In this document: positions 17,496 through 26,104 of the stretch, in pieces
How positions within the stretch are numbered: the first letter of the stretch is position 1
Layout: the number at the start of each line of letters is the position of its first letter
From: a virus
DNA: 64,000 bases
Reading direction: 5' to 3' (one strand)
Virus record (IMG/VR): IMGVR_UViG_3300005329_000002
Coordinates: 1 to 64,000 of that record
Notes under the pieces: generated by a model
Databases searched by the model: none
Told to the model about the DNA's origin: nothing
What the model saw: the letters and a program-made list of their open reading frames with translations, nothing else
Made by a program: the position numbers and the translations under genes

Positions 17496-18215
17496 TTACA
17501 CTCCTAACGGCATTCGCTTTGCGAGATACGACTGCGGCTTCACAGGGCCAACCCATCCTGCCGCCCCAGCAACGTAGTCATCGAACCAAATTACCTGATT
17601 GACCGCTGCTGTGTAAACGACTCCAAAGTAAAATTGCCCACCACTTGCCAGAGTGTTCAATCCTGTCGCAGAAAGAGACTCATCCGGGCTAAACCCATCC
17701 CAATTGTCTCCGACGCACATGCGAGTTTCAACTACACCAACAGTCGTGCTGTGAATTACATGCCACTCAAGTCGATTCCACTGTCCAACAGAACATGCGA
17801 CTGAGCCAGTCGCTTTTGTAGCCAAAGTGCTGTCACGAATTACAAGATGGTTTGATGCATCGAACCCTAACTGCACTCCAACAGCCCCGGCTGCTGTATC
17901 AACCTCGATGATTTCTTCAAACGCCGCATCAGCGCCGAAGTTGCGAGACGGCATGAAATAAATTCTCCCGTAATGCTCGGTGAGACTTCCGACCGATGCC
18001 TGCCACCACGCAACCGTCAAATTCGGAACCGTAGCGTCAGTGTTCACACGGTAAGACATTTTTCCATGCGCTGATTTTTCAGCGTCGTACTTGATCGTGC
18101 ATCCAGTGGCGAATGAAATACTGTCGAAAGGATCGCCTGATGCACCGCCGCTATTTGCGGCGCTCATCGTCGTCTCGTCCGTCCCACCTTCGGCGCTGTT
18201 TGCCCTCATGGTCAT
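17496..18215 (-). CDS. Concanavalin A-like jelly-roll surface protein
   Basis: 239 aa. Ser/Gly-rich N-terminus, then a beta-sandwich pattern: HYGRIYFMPSRNF, VQLGFDASNHLVI, SVGQWNRLEWHV, ETRMCVGDNWD, GQFYFGVVYTAAVNQVIWFDDYVAG. This resembles polysaccharide-lyase/LamG-like folds used to decorate capsids or fibres. Sits between capsid and connector genes with two other surface-type proteins. Confidence 0.55.
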   Translation of the reverse strand: MTMRANSAEGGTDETTMSAANSGGASGDPFDSISFATGCTIKYDAEKSAHGKMSYRVNTDATVPNLTVAWWQASVGSLTEHYGRIYFMPSRNFGADAAFEEIIEVDTAAGAVGVQLGFDASNHLVIRDSTLATKATGSVACSVGQWNRLEWHVIHSTTVGVVETRMCVGDNWDGFSPDESLSATGLNTLASGGQFYFGVVYTAAVNQVIWFDDYVAGAAGWVGPVKPQSYLAKRMPLGV

Positions 18216-18220
18216 TTCAT

Positions 18221-18985
18221 CTAGTTCCAGTCCATGAAGTGCGGCTGCTCGACGTTATGTGTAATTGTCGTGACTGTGTGAACTGCGCCAAGCTGGAACG
18301 ACTGCGCAGTTTCCTGTGTATCGACTGTGACGCCTGTACCACCGAAAAGCAAATTGTGCCCCGTTCCAATTGCGGCCGGGCCTGCCAATCCGCCCGTAGT
18401 TCCCTGAGTGCTCTCGTAGCGAAACATTCCGACCACTGTGCTCGACGTTCCCGCCGTGCGAATTGTCAGATCGCCGATAATGTAGTAAAAGGCATTTGTA
18501 ATTGAAGCCGTCAGAGCAATGTTTGGGGTTGCGCCCAACGTGCTTCCGCCTGAAACTGCGGTGCCGCCAGTCGTCCATGTTCCTGTGTTGTTAATTAGCG
18601 GGTTGAAGCCAATGTTGGCTGGTGATGTTGAAGTTGTAATTTTGGCAGCAACCATGATCCTGTAAATCTGTGGAGCCATCACGCCGTTCAAAGGAATTGG
18701 TGTGTAAATCAAGTTCGGCCACAAATTTACAGTTCCGCTGAGCGATGTAGTCGTCTTTGTCTGCGCCGACGGATAAGCGAGTACACCCGCGTAAGTGCCC
18801 TCGGGCATCATGCACGGAAGGCCAGACTCCCTGATCCTCCGCTCTTTTTCCTCCCACGTCAGCCTGTGAAGCTGCGCGAGCGTGTCAATGTCGTCTTTGA
18901 TGCAGACAGGAGCAACCGGATCGAAATTTCCTTCCCTCTCCTGCTTTACAGCGAGCTTCGCAAGGCGTTCAAGTGCAATGCTCAT
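18221..18985 (-). CDS. Putative virion surface protein
   Basis: 254 aa. Helical N-terminal 55 residues (SIALERLAKLAVKQEREG...TWEEKERRIRESG) then a Gly/Thr-rich beta domain (YTPIPLNGVMAPQIYRIMVAAKI; IIGDLTIRTAGTSSTVVGMFRYES). The helix-plus-jelly-roll layout fits a head fibre or decoration protein. No named family. Confidence 0.5.
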   Translation of the reverse strand: MSIALERLAKLAVKQEREGNFDPVAPVCIKDDIDTLAQLHRLTWEEKERRIRESGLPCMMPEGTYAGVLAYPSAQTKTTTSLSGTVNLWPNLIYTPIPLNGVMAPQIYRIMVAAKITTSTSPANIGFNPLINNTGTWTTGGTAVSGGSTLGATPNIALTASITNAFYYIIGDLTIRTAGTSSTVVGMFRYESTQGTTGGLAGPAAIGTGHNLLFGGTGVTVDTQETAQSFQLGAVHTVTTITHNVEQPHFMDWN

Positions 18986-19416
18986 TCTGCACCTTCTTCT
19001 TCCAAACGATCAACGATTGTTCGTTGCCCGTCATTTTCATTTTCAGCAGGAAGCTCTTGCAGGCTTCCATCGCCGCGAAGCTGATCTTCTTTTCTGAAAT
19101 ACGGGATCGGCGGATAATCAATGTCGTCAGGGTGATTGAACTGCTCACCATGCTCACTTCGGTTTTCTGAAATCCACTTATCCACGAATTCATCGCCAGC
19201 AAGGTCGCGGGCATTTTGGTCAGCGTTCTTGCGAGCTTCATCGACTTGCGCTCGTGACGGGATTGTCCCTGAAATTTCATACGGCTCAGGATGCAAGTCA
19301 CCAGGCAAGCCAAGCGAAGCTGAACGCTCAACTAGCTCCCACTCAGAAAGCCGAAGCCACGCAACGGCGTTCTTTTCTTCGTCGGTCAATTCGTCCTGAA
19401 CTTCAATTTCACTCAT
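18982..19416 (-). CDS. Acidic hypothetical protein
   Basis: 144 aa, strongly acidic (many D/E, long helical stretches: VDEARKNADQNARDLAGDEFVDKW). Overlaps the next gene by 4 nt. Within the capsid-surface block; possibly a chaperone or virion component. Nothing diagnostic seen. Confidence 0.5.
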   Translation of the reverse strand: MSEIEVQDELTDEEKNAVAWLRLSEWELVERSASLGLPGDLHPEPYEISGTIPSRAQVDEARKNADQNARDLAGDEFVDKWISENRSEHGEQFNHPDDIDYPPIPYFRKEDQLRGDGSLQELPAENENDGQRTIVDRLEEEGAE

Positions 19417-20871
19417 TTACCCTCCGATTCTTACGTGCGCCGTGTTTGGAAGAATTGCCGGAACGTATTCAAGTGCGCCTGCGTCGTAGGCTGCTCGTAC
19501 AACGCCTTCCAAGTCAAAGGGAGGCGAATAGCTTGTATCTCTGAACGAGCGAGCGGGAGAGCCAGACTGCAAATGAAAATCGTCCCCAGCCACGTTGACG
19601 AACAGAGGATCAGAACCGCTCAAATTTGTTCCGAGCGTCCAACCAGCCGGAGAAGCTGATCTATCCCCGCCTGTGTTCGTGTAAAACAAATTGTGGTCGA
19701 TGTTGTTACTGGCACCCGGAGTTCCTGGCGGGTAAAACTCAATTCCGTAAGAGCTAGAACCTCGTCCAGTGTGATACGCGAAAATGTTGTTGTAAATTTT
19801 CACGTTACTGTCAGAGTCATCGATGATCATTCCAGAAGCGTTGGCTTCAACGAACGTGTTGTGAGCGACAATTGCGCCGTTCCCTGCGGCCCCACTGAAA
19901 AACTGTAAGTTGTAGCCGTTAGGAATGTTGTAGCTCAAATTTCCAACGAATTGCACATTCAACGCCTGAATGTACGAACCATGCTCCTGGTTATCCGTCG
20001 TCTGTCCTGCTGGCCCGAGCGGATCGCCAATGTCATGAATTTTGTTGTACTGAACAATGAACCCCGTCGCAGTATTTCCCTCATGCTGAATTGCCTGAGC
20101 CGAGGACTGAGTTACACCGTCTGCACCGACTCTGAACCCGTCAATTTCACCGAACACGAATTGAATGTCGTGGTTGTTGTTGCCCTCGCAGTAAAGGCCG
20201 ATTGAATTTCCGTTTCCTGGCGCGCCCTTCTGCGTGTTTTCACCATAGAGCCTTAGACCATCGAACATCATGAAATTGTTGCCGGTTGTGGTCTGTACTC
20301 TGATTGCACCCTTCGCGCCTGTACTGCCGTCGGGATTTTCAAGAATGAACTGCCGACGATTGGCAGCTTTCCAGATCAACCAGCGACTTGAATTTGGGCT
20401 ACGAGCACCGCTGACGAAACTCAGATCGAGCGAGTAGGCTGCTGAGCTTGCTGCTTTTGAAGTTCCATTCAGCAAGTTCACTTGAACGTCGCCGCTTCCT
20501 GGCCACGTAATTGTATTTTTCAACGTGTCCGCTGCTTTTTGCGGAGAAGCCCACGGATTTCCAATCGACCCGTCTCCGGTCGTGTCATTTCCCAAAACCG
20601 GATCAACGTAGTAATTCGCAACTACGTTCGGGACGTGCAGAGGTAGGAGATTTTCACCAGCCACGGGCGGAGGCGAAGGGGGAGGGGGCGGAGGCGGTGG
20701 AGCAGGCGGCGGTGGAGGCGCGGGTGGTGGTGGCGGGGGGTGTTGACAATGGAAATTCGCTGGCGGACATTTTTCGGCGGCATAGTGAACGTGGTTTGCC
20801 GCCGCTGAAGTGACGAATAGCAGCGTCATAGCTGCTACCGAAGCGGTAAGAACGGCTTTCCACAATTTCAT
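19417..20871 (-). CDS. Secreted right-handed beta-helix protein with polyproline spacer
   Basis: 484 aa. Residues 1-25 are a clear Sec signal peptide (MKLWKAVLTASVAAMTLLF, AAA cleavage region). Residues about 45-70 are nearly all Pro/Ala. Residues 85-470 show the pectate-lyase/DUF1565 pattern: YYVDPVLGNDTTGDGSIGNPWASPQKAADTL, then N-rich helix rungs (IQYNKIHDIGD, VAHNTFVEANAS, KIYNNIFAYHTG). A signal peptide is odd in the structural operon: it may be exported as a depolymerase or displayed on the cell wall. Confidence 0.7.
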   Translation of the reverse strand: MKLWKAVLTASVAAMTLLFVTSAAANHVHYAAEKCPPANFHCQHPPPPPPAPPPPPAPPPPPPPPSPPPVAGENLLPLHVPNVVANYYVDPVLGNDTTGDGSIGNPWASPQKAADTLKNTITWPGSGDVQVNLLNGTSKAASSAAYSLDLSFVSGARSPNSSRWLIWKAANRRQFILENPDGSTGAKGAIRVQTTTGNNFMMFDGLRLYGENTQKGAPGNGNSIGLYCEGNNNHDIQFVFGEIDGFRVGADGVTQSSAQAIQHEGNTATGFIVQYNKIHDIGDPLGPAGQTTDNQEHGSYIQALNVQFVGNLSYNIPNGYNLQFFSGAAGNGAIVAHNTFVEANASGMIIDDSDSNVKIYNNIFAYHTGRGSSSYGIEFYPPGTPGASNNIDHNLFYTNTGGDRSASPAGWTLGTNLSGSDPLFVNVAGDDFHLQSGSPARSFRDTSYSPPFDLEGVVRAAYDAGALEYVPAILPNTAHVRIGG

Positions 20872-20885
20872 ACACGATCAGTCCT

Positions 20886-21095
20886 CTAGTCCTCTTGGTC
20901 AATCGATTTAATGTGATACGGAGGCGTCTGCTTCATTTCACGCTCCGTCAGAATTTCACGAGCAGCTTCCTCGGACTCAGCCATCACGGTTATGTCTCTG
21001 AAAAGCTCGCGCTCGTTCCCATCGGGGTCAGTGAATTTCGTTGCATGACCGTCAGGAGGAACGAGAATTGCCCTGAATCTCTTTTCCTTTGTCAT
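20886..21095 (-). CDS. Small hypothetical protein
   Basis: 69 aa, ATG start. Pattern EKRFRAILVPPDGHATKFTDPDGNERELFRDITVMAESEEAAREIL looks like a small alpha/beta domain. Lies between a secreted protein and a capsid-cluster gene. Not recognised. Confidence 0.55.
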   Translation of the reverse strand: MTKEKRFRAILVPPDGHATKFTDPDGNERELFRDITVMAESEEAAREILTEREMKQTPPYHIKSIDQED

Positions 21096-21104
21096 TCTCT
21101 CTCC

Positions 21105-21551
21105 CTACGATGCTGTGATTTTCAGAACGCCTGTAGCGTCCCACTGAAGAGTGAAAGTTCCGGATGCGACAGTTTCATCGCCACCGAAATCCACGTAACC
21201 CATGAGCGGCGATGTAGTTGACGTACCCGTTGACTTGTAAACAGTTGAAATTCGAGCGGTGAAGGATGCCGTTGTCCATGATGAATCGTTTGCATCCAGT
21301 CGAGTTTCATTCGTTGCCGTGTCATACGTGAGCGTCTTACCGGCAAGTGTATTTCCGCCAGCGGTGTAGCCAGTGCCGGTAATTTCATTGGTCGCGTCAT
21401 TGAAAAAGTCATCCGTGTCCTGGTTAGGAACATACGTTGACGTGTGAAGCGCGTTCTTGATCGTGTCTGTAACCCAATCGATACGGTTGCCCGCAGTAGT
21501 GTCGTACTGCATTTTCAGGCTTAGGCCGTACCATTTACTTGTTACCGCCAA
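21105..21551 (-). CDS. Putative capsid-associated / decoration protein
   Basis: 148 aa. Starts at TTG in GGGAGGTAAAGTAAATTGGCG. Thr/Asn/Gly-rich, beta type (TAGGNTLAGKTLTYDTATNETRLDA; SPLMGYVDFGGDETVASGTFTLQWDATGVLKI). Proteins of this size and composition commonly follow capsid genes. Function inferred only from place. Confidence 0.5.
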   Translation of the reverse strand: MAVTSKWYGLSLKMQYDTTAGNRIDWVTDTIKNALHTSTYVPNQDTDDFFNDATNEITGTGYTAGGNTLAGKTLTYDTATNETRLDANDSSWTTASFTARISTVYKSTGTSTTSPLMGYVDFGGDETVASGTFTLQWDATGVLKITAS

Positions 21552-21557
21552 TTTACT

Positions 21558-21872
21558 TTACCTCCCCTCAACAACAAATAGGGCAGGAGCGCGATCAACG
21601 AGCTTGAGGATCAAATTCTGATCACCGTCCTGGCTGATTTCAATTTTGGTGCCCTTGACACGTTCCATCATTTCAAATGGAATTCGCACTTCGTCCTCGG
21701 GCGTTCCGTCTTGGTTGTGCAAAAGAACGAGAGCACACAGCGCCGTAGCGAAACTGTCTGTCACGTTCTTGAGGTTTTGATAGTCCTTGTTAAATTCCCT
21801 GACTTCCGCGTCTGTCATTAGAACGCTTCCGTTCGGAGTCATAGGTGGAGCTTCGATCAGAACGTCTTTCAT
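21558..21872 (-). CDS. Hypothetical protein of capsid cluster
   Basis: 104 aa; the ATG after AGGAGGAAGA sets the start (a longer frame has no ribosome site). Mixed alpha/beta: MTDAEVREFNKDYQNLKNVTDSFATALCALVLLHN then IEISQDGDQNLILKLVDR. Not recognised. Confidence 0.5.
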   Translation of the reverse strand: MKDVLIEAPPMTPNGSVLMTDAEVREFNKDYQNLKNVTDSFATALCALVLLHNQDGTPEDEVRIPFEMMERVKGTKIEISQDGDQNLILKLVDRAPALFVVEGR

Positions 21873-21931
21873 TCTTCCTCCTGAATTCCTAGGGGGCAGA
21901 CCCACGCCGTCCACCCCCTGAAATTTCCTGA

Positions 21932-23092
21932 TTACGGAAGCGTGAGCTTCTGCACCGAGTTGGCAGGATCGCCGTACACGCCGCGTCGAGTGCGCCCCAC
22001 TTGCTGCCCCTCGATAAGACGCGAAATGTCCGGTGCGCCAATATCAATTCGCAGATCGTGGTGAACGAGTTCCTTGAACCGCTGCTTCGGGAAAATGAAA
22101 TAAGCGGTTCCCTGAGTTACGCCCGGATAGACGTAGCTCTTGACCCCGTTCGTAACCGTCGCGCCGTTGTAGTAAATGATCGTGTCAACCGGGACACGAG
22201 CGAGCGGCCTACCGTTCGCATCGAGGACAGGCGAGAGCAGCGCATCCTCAATCTGAAATCGGTCAGCCTCGTTCGCCAGAATTACAGACGGCGTTCGCTG
22301 AGGCGTAGCCGACACAGCCGACTTGTACGCTGACTGGAACGTGAGCAGTGTCTTTTCCTGCGTCGTCGCGCCTGTTGCGTTTGCTGCCGTGAGGTTTCCA
22401 CCAGCATACGAAAACGCGATGATTGGGGAAAGGTGAATGTGATTCAAAAGGTAATTGTACGACCTTCCGAATGCACGGTTGTTCAGAGTGATATCCCACG
22501 TCCGGTCGAACTCGATCATGTCCTCCGTCCACTCAAAGCCAGCGGCGTAGGTGGTGATCGGTGCCGTTGCCGGGACACCCTTCTGAATCGTGCCGAAAAC
22601 AATTTCGCCACCCTCAAACTTCTCAAGGAAAATTACATTCCCCTGAAGGGTGTTCTCATTGATCTGCACGACTCCACCAGGAAACGGCCCAGGGATCGTT
22701 TCGTAAATTGGGTTGTAGAGAAGCGGAACGTCTGCAAGCCCAAAGTCCACGTCGATCCGAACCTTCTCAAGCAAGTCCATCGAACCCTGAGAAGTTGTAA
22801 TCATTTCCTGAACGGTCTGGCGAAGCTCAATTTCAAGACAGTCATCGAGGAACTTGTCGCGCTGCCCCTTCATGAGCATTTCACTGACCACGTTCGCGCT
22901 CGACATTTCACCCTGAAGCACGCGCTCCGACGACCAGCGCCGATGCGTTAGCTCAGTGTAATCCGAACCGAGCGGTGGTGATCCAGCCTTAAGCTCGCCG
23001 CCCCAAATTGCATCGTATGGAATTCGCATACGACCATCGCGGCTCCGCTTGGCCAGTTTTTCAAGTGTTGGAGCTTCGGTAATAAGACCCAT
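21932..23092 (-). CDS. Major capsid protein
   Basis: 386 aa. True start is MGLITEAPTLEKLAK, preceded by AAAGGAGGCAAATTTCA; 94 upstream codons of the open frame are not coding-like. Helical arm (RDKFLDDCLEIELRQTVQEM), a P-domain-like segment (VLPLLYNPIYETIPG, VFGTIQKGVPATAPITTYAAGFEWTEDMIEFDRTWDI) and a C-terminal domain (YFIFPKQRFKELVHHDLRIDIGAPDISRLIEGQQVGRTRRGVYGDP) fit an HK97-type fold. Followed in gene order by decoration and connector genes. Confidence 0.75.
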   Translation of the reverse strand: MGLITEAPTLEKLAKRSRDGRMRIPYDAIWGGELKAGSPPLGSDYTELTHRRWSSERVLQGEMSSANVVSEMLMKGQRDKFLDDCLEIELRQTVQEMITTSQGSMDLLEKVRIDVDFGLADVPLLYNPIYETIPGPFPGGVVQINENTLQGNVIFLEKFEGGEIVFGTIQKGVPATAPITTYAAGFEWTEDMIEFDRTWDITLNNRAFGRSYNYLLNHIHLSPIIAFSYAGGNLTAANATGATTQEKTLLTFQSAYKSAVSATPQRTPSVILANEADRFQIEDALLSPVLDANGRPLARVPVDTIIYYNGATVTNGVKSYVYPGVTQGTAYFIFPKQRFKELVHHDLRIDIGAPDISRLIEGQQVGRTRRGVYGDPANSVQKLTLP

Positions 23093-23112
23093 TGAAATTT
23101 GCCTCCTTTCTC

Positions 23113-23523
23113 TTACGGGCCAACGTTGAGTACGCGGACAGCCGCGTAGTTGTTTGCATCCTTCGCCTCTTCGACCTTGCATACAGGCGAGCCTGTAACC
23201 GTGGCCGTCAAGTCTGTGTCGCCTCTCTTCAGTCCGGCACCCGCCGTCCAGTAGAGGTAATCGCCCTGGGCTGCCGTGACGCCTGCTGGAACCTTGACGT
23301 ACCAAATTCGCTCTGAAGAAATTTCCATATCCGCAACACGAAGCGTATCCGCTGCGGCGATGTTCTTCATGCAAATTCCATTCCAGCCGTTCAGTCGGTA
23401 CAGATCACCGAACGTGAACGTTCCTGCGGGCCAAGTAAACCCGGAAGTAGTTGCGCGACCGTCGCCCTTAAGCTGGCCCATGAAAACGAGTCCAGCAAGT
23501 CGCTCTGAAATTCCACGAAGCAT
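23113..23523 (-). CDS. Capsid decoration/cement protein, DUF2190-like
   Basis: 136 aa, beta-rich. The segment IWYVKVPAGVTAAQGDYLYWTAGAGLKRGDTDLTATVTGSPVCKVEEAKDANNYAAVRVL matches the DUF2190 pattern (short strands and a final AAVRV), a family found beside major capsid genes. Starts after GGGAGGATAAACCAAT. Confidence 0.6.
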   Translation of the reverse strand: MLRGISERLAGLVFMGQLKGDGRATTSGFTWPAGTFTFGDLYRLNGWNGICMKNIAAADTLRVADMEISSERIWYVKVPAGVTAAQGDYLYWTAGAGLKRGDTDLTATVTGSPVCKVEEAKDANNYAAVRVLNVGP

Positions 23524-23543
23524 ATTGGTTTATCCTCCCTTCG

Positions 23544-24065
23544 TTACTCGTCGTTTGCGTCCGGCCCTGCGGATGCTCGGGCCTCGTCGTAGGCTTCGTG
23601 TGCCTCGACAAGCTCGCTCTTGCTCATGCTTGAGCGGCCTTCAATTTCACGATCCCCTGCAAGAGCAAGAAGCTCTTCCTTCGTCTGCTCTTCGTAGCTC
23701 GCGCTCGCGGAACCCTGCGAGTCAAGATCAACGTCGGCAGGCTCGTTCGGGTGATTCTCCCCTGGCGAAACAACAGCGCCCTTCAGATCAGCGCCATAGT
23801 CCTCTGAAATTTCAGCGGCGAGGGGATGGCTCTCAATGTCACGAAGGCGACCCATGTTCGTAGCCGGGTCTGGCGATGCGTAGGCACCCGGCCCAACAAT
23901 GATCGGCGTCATTTCCATGTTCTGATCCTCCGGTGCGAGATTGGGATTCGGCAAGTCAGAGGGGTTTCCGAAATTCTCGAAATTTCCGGCTCCCATGACT
24001 TCCTCTACCACGTCTGCCGCGCCAGCGTCGTTAACGCCGTGCGTCGGCTGCTTCTTCTTAGCCAA
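23544..24065 (-). CDS. Acidic capsid-cluster protein with C-terminal SAP/Rho-N-like motif
   Basis: 173 aa. TTG start (MAKKKQPTHG) is preferred because AGGAGG lies 8 nt before it, whereas the ATG two codons earlier almost touches the Shine-Dalgarno site. Long disordered acidic region (Asn/Pro/Asp/Glu) then TKEELLALAGDREIEGRSSMSKSELVEAHEAY, reminiscent of a small SAP-like helix-extended-helix. Possibly scaffold-related or DNA-contacting. Confidence 0.55.
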   Translation of the reverse strand: MAKKKQPTHGVNDAGAADVVEEVMGAGNFENFGNPSDLPNPNLAPEDQNMEMTPIIVGPGAYASPDPATNMGRLRDIESHPLAAEISEDYGADLKGAVVSPGENHPNEPADVDLDSQGSASASYEEQTKEELLALAGDREIEGRSSMSKSELVEAHEAYDEARASAGPDANDE

Positions 24066-24070
24066 TTTCA

Positions 24071-25264
24071 TTACCTCCTGGCGGCGCGAACGCGGATGGT
24101 CGAGCTTTCGTACCCATCCTTGATTTCACGAGGCTGACGGCGACCGTTATCGCTCTGCGTGGTGCGCCCCTCGTCCTTCTCTTCGTGCGTGTCCTTCATT
24201 TCGCCAACAAGCTCACGAATTTCATCATCGCTGTTGACCATTTCGTTCACGATCCCCTCAACGGCGTCGCGATCCTTCGTCTCGTCGCCTGCAAGCTCAA
24301 CGTTGTCCATTTCAGAAGCAAGCAGCCTCTTGATAAGAACGCGGTTGCTCTTGTTCTCGTCGCCCTTGAATTTCTTCTCAAGCACCGAGTCGAGGATTGC
24401 GTCCTTGGCAGTGCGACCAGCCTTCTTAAGCTCGTCCACAGTCTTGCCAAGAACTGCAAGAACGTCGCCATCGTCCTCGATGCTGAAAAGCTTTCGAATT
24501 TCAGCGATGAGGTTGACGTTCTCGTTTGCGGCCTCAAGCTCTTCCGTCTGCTTCTCAAGCTTCTCGGTCAAAGGCTTCGTGGCCGTTGTCTCAATTTCAG
24601 AAACGAGTTCAGGATTATGCGCCCTAAGCTCGTTCTGCTGAAGCGCCTTAATTTCTTCGGGCTTCACGTCGTTCCTCCCTTCGTCCATTTCTGAAGTAAG
24701 CCCACCAACCATTACTGCGTTCATACCAGCCTTCCGTGGGCGAGAAAGGTCGATACTTTCCAACTTGAAATCCGACATTGCAGAGCCGCCCTTGATCGGC
24801 TTCTTCAAAGCGCTACCGCGCCAAGAAACCGAACGGGTAAGACGACGCTTGAGATAGTCACGTCCTTTTGTGCCGGGAAGAACGTAAGCCTTCGCAAGCA
24901 ATTTCACCTTATCCTGGGAGACTTCCAACTTGGATTTCAACCACTGAAGCTGAATGTCGGGAAATGCGTAACCATCTAGTTCAGGCGGGATATGACCTAG
25001 ATAGCCGACAATCGGCTCAGAGGCTTCGTTGATTTGTTCCTGAACGGACTGAAATACGTCCTGCCCCCAATAGTTGCCCTGCTTCGACCAACCGGACTCA
25101 ATCAGGAACGTTGCGAATTTCGGATCGTCGTCACCTTCCGTGACTTCCTCGATCTGCTCTTTGGACAGCGGCAACAGAACACCAGCACCGCTCGCCATTT
25201 CAGAGACGACGGTGCATTCCAAATCGTCGTTGACGAATTCTCTGTCTGCTGCGTACTCGCTCAT
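24071..25264 (-). CDS. Prohead protease-like domain fused to scaffold
   Basis: 397 aa. Residues 1-165 resemble capsid maturation proteases: IVGYLGHIPPELDG (candidate catalytic His), LQWLKSKLEVSQDKVKLLAKAYVLPGTKGRDYLKRRLTRSVSWRGSA. Residues 200-370 form a long charged coiled coil (TEKLEKQTEELEAANENVNLIAEI) typical of internal scaffold, with a basic C-terminus. The protease-scaffold fusion precedes the capsid gene as usual. Catalytic residues are not certain. Confidence 0.6.
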   Translation of the reverse strand: MSEYAADREFVNDDLECTVVSEMASGAGVLLPLSKEQIEEVTEGDDDPKFATFLIESGWSKQGNYWGQDVFQSVQEQINEASEPIVGYLGHIPPELDGYAFPDIQLQWLKSKLEVSQDKVKLLAKAYVLPGTKGRDYLKRRLTRSVSWRGSALKKPIKGGSAMSDFKLESIDLSRPRKAGMNAVMVGGLTSEMDEGRNDVKPEEIKALQQNELRAHNPELVSEIETTATKPLTEKLEKQTEELEAANENVNLIAEIRKLFSIEDDGDVLAVLGKTVDELKKAGRTAKDAILDSVLEKKFKGDENKSNRVLIKRLLASEMDNVELAGDETKDRDAVEGIVNEMVNSDDEIRELVGEMKDTHEEKDEGRTTQSDNGRRQPREIKDGYESSTIRVRAARR

Positions 25265-25268
25265 TGAA

Positions 25269-25664
25269 TTACCTCTTCTTTGGTGCTGATTTTCTCGGAG
25301 TTTTCACAGTGCGCCGAACTCCACGCCCCTGAGCAAAGCTGCCCGGAGGAAGTGGCTGCGCAGTCAGAATTTCAGGAGACTGATCGCCCTGGACGTAATC
25401 GACCTTGGGATCGCTGTTGAAGTGGACGTGCTGAGCAGCCGATTCAATTTCACGCCCCACTGCCGGATCACGAACCATCAGGCGACGAACAGCCGCCTTA
25501 GCTGTCTGACTTGTAATTGACTTTCCAAACAGTTTGAAACCGGGACGACCAACTGCGGTCGAATCCTGGCTTGAAAGAACCTTGACGGACGAACGACCGC
25601 CACGAGTTGCAATTGGCTTTACCGCACGAGGCCGTCCGGCCTTAAATCCTCTTGCCCTTGCCAT
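25269..25664 (-). CDS. Basic protein with AT-hook-like core, capsid cluster
   Basis: 131 aa; GGGAGGTAAGG before ATG fixes the start (a GTG seven codons upstream is rejected). Residues 8-13 KAGRPRA form an AT-hook core; other Arg/Lys-Gly patches follow (RGGRSSVK; KTPRKSAPKKR at the end). Middle contains TAKAAVRRLMVRDPAVGREIESAAQHVHF, a helix pair. Possibly a DNA-binding virion or packaging factor. Inference from composition. Confidence 0.55.
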   Translation of the reverse strand: MARARGFKAGRPRAVKPIATRGGRSSVKVLSSQDSTAVGRPGFKLFGKSITSQTAKAAVRRLMVRDPAVGREIESAAQHVHFNSDPKVDYVQGDQSPEILTAQPLPPGSFAQGRGVRRTVKTPRKSAPKKR

Positions 25665-25666
25665 CC

Positions 25667-25810
25667 TTACCTCCCGTTGTTCCACATATTGAATTTCTGT
25701 CCCTTTGGCCGCGAACCCTTGCGCTTACCGTACAACGTCTGGCGCTCGCGAAACGATTTACGCAAGGTACTCGGCTGACGCAAAATTCCTTTGAACGGAT
25801 ATGCTGCCAC
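25667..25810 (-). CDS. Basic micro-protein (47 aa)
   Basis: GTG start overlapping the TAG of the preceding gene (TAGTGG), stop TAA inside the ribosome site of the next gene. Product VAAYPFKGILRQPSTL then an Arg/Lys run RKSFRERQTLYGKRKGSRPK. One of four consecutive basic proteins downstream of the portal. Too short for family assignment; tight packing argues that it is real. Confidence 0.55.
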   Translation of the reverse strand: MAAYPFKGILRQPSTLRKSFRERQTLYGKRKGSRPKGQKFNMWNNGR

Positions 25811-25962
25811 TATCTCTTCACCAGCCTTTTCCCAAGAATGTGAATTTCACGAATTGCAGAATGAAGCTGACGCCTGCTGACGACTCTCTGTGCTGGCCCT
25901 CTGTTTCCAGAGCCTCGATCCCCGCCATTACCACTGTTGCCGTTATTTCCACTGTCTGACAA
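25810..25962 (-). CDS. Micro-protein with Asn/Gly linker (50 aa)
   Basis: TTG start seven nt after AGGAGG (AGGAGGCGATAAATTG). First 20 residues are Asn/Gly/Ser (NNGNSGNGGD), the rest basic/helical (RVVSRRQLHSAIREIHILGKRLVKR). Coupled to its neighbours by stop/start overlaps. Confidence 0.5.
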   Translation of the reverse strand: MSDSGNNGNSGNGGDRGSGNRGPAQRVVSRRQLHSAIREIHILGKRLVKR

Positions 25963-25963
25963 T

Positions 25964-26104
25964 TTATCGCCTCCTAGTCCTTCTAGCACGCGCCCGCCCA
26001 ACTGCTGCTGCCATCTGTCGCGGATTTCTTCTGGCTCGCCCCCTTTTGATCGATTTCACTCGACGTAATTTCCTTGGTCGCCCTGGCTTGCTACGGACGG
26101 CCAC
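25964..26104 (-). CDS. Protamine-like Arg-rich AT-hook micro-protein (46 aa)
   Basis: GTG start overlapping the portal stop (GAATAGTGG); TAA stop 2 nt before the next TTG start. Residues 6-12 are KPGRPRK, a clear AT-hook core, and the remainder is RRVKSIKRGRARRNPRQ and RARARRTRRR. Over a third of residues are Arg or Lys. Position next to the portal suggests a packaged or packaging-associated DNA condenser. Function is inference. Confidence 0.6.
   Translation of the reverse strand: MAVRSKPGRPRKLRRVKSIKRGRARRNPRQMAAAVGRARARRTRRR

Noticed and set aside
23093-23374. 94 codons upstream of the capsid start in the same frame
   Set aside because: Cys/Arg/Gly-rich, overlaps the decoration gene, and the AGGAGG site belongs to the internal ATG at 23092.
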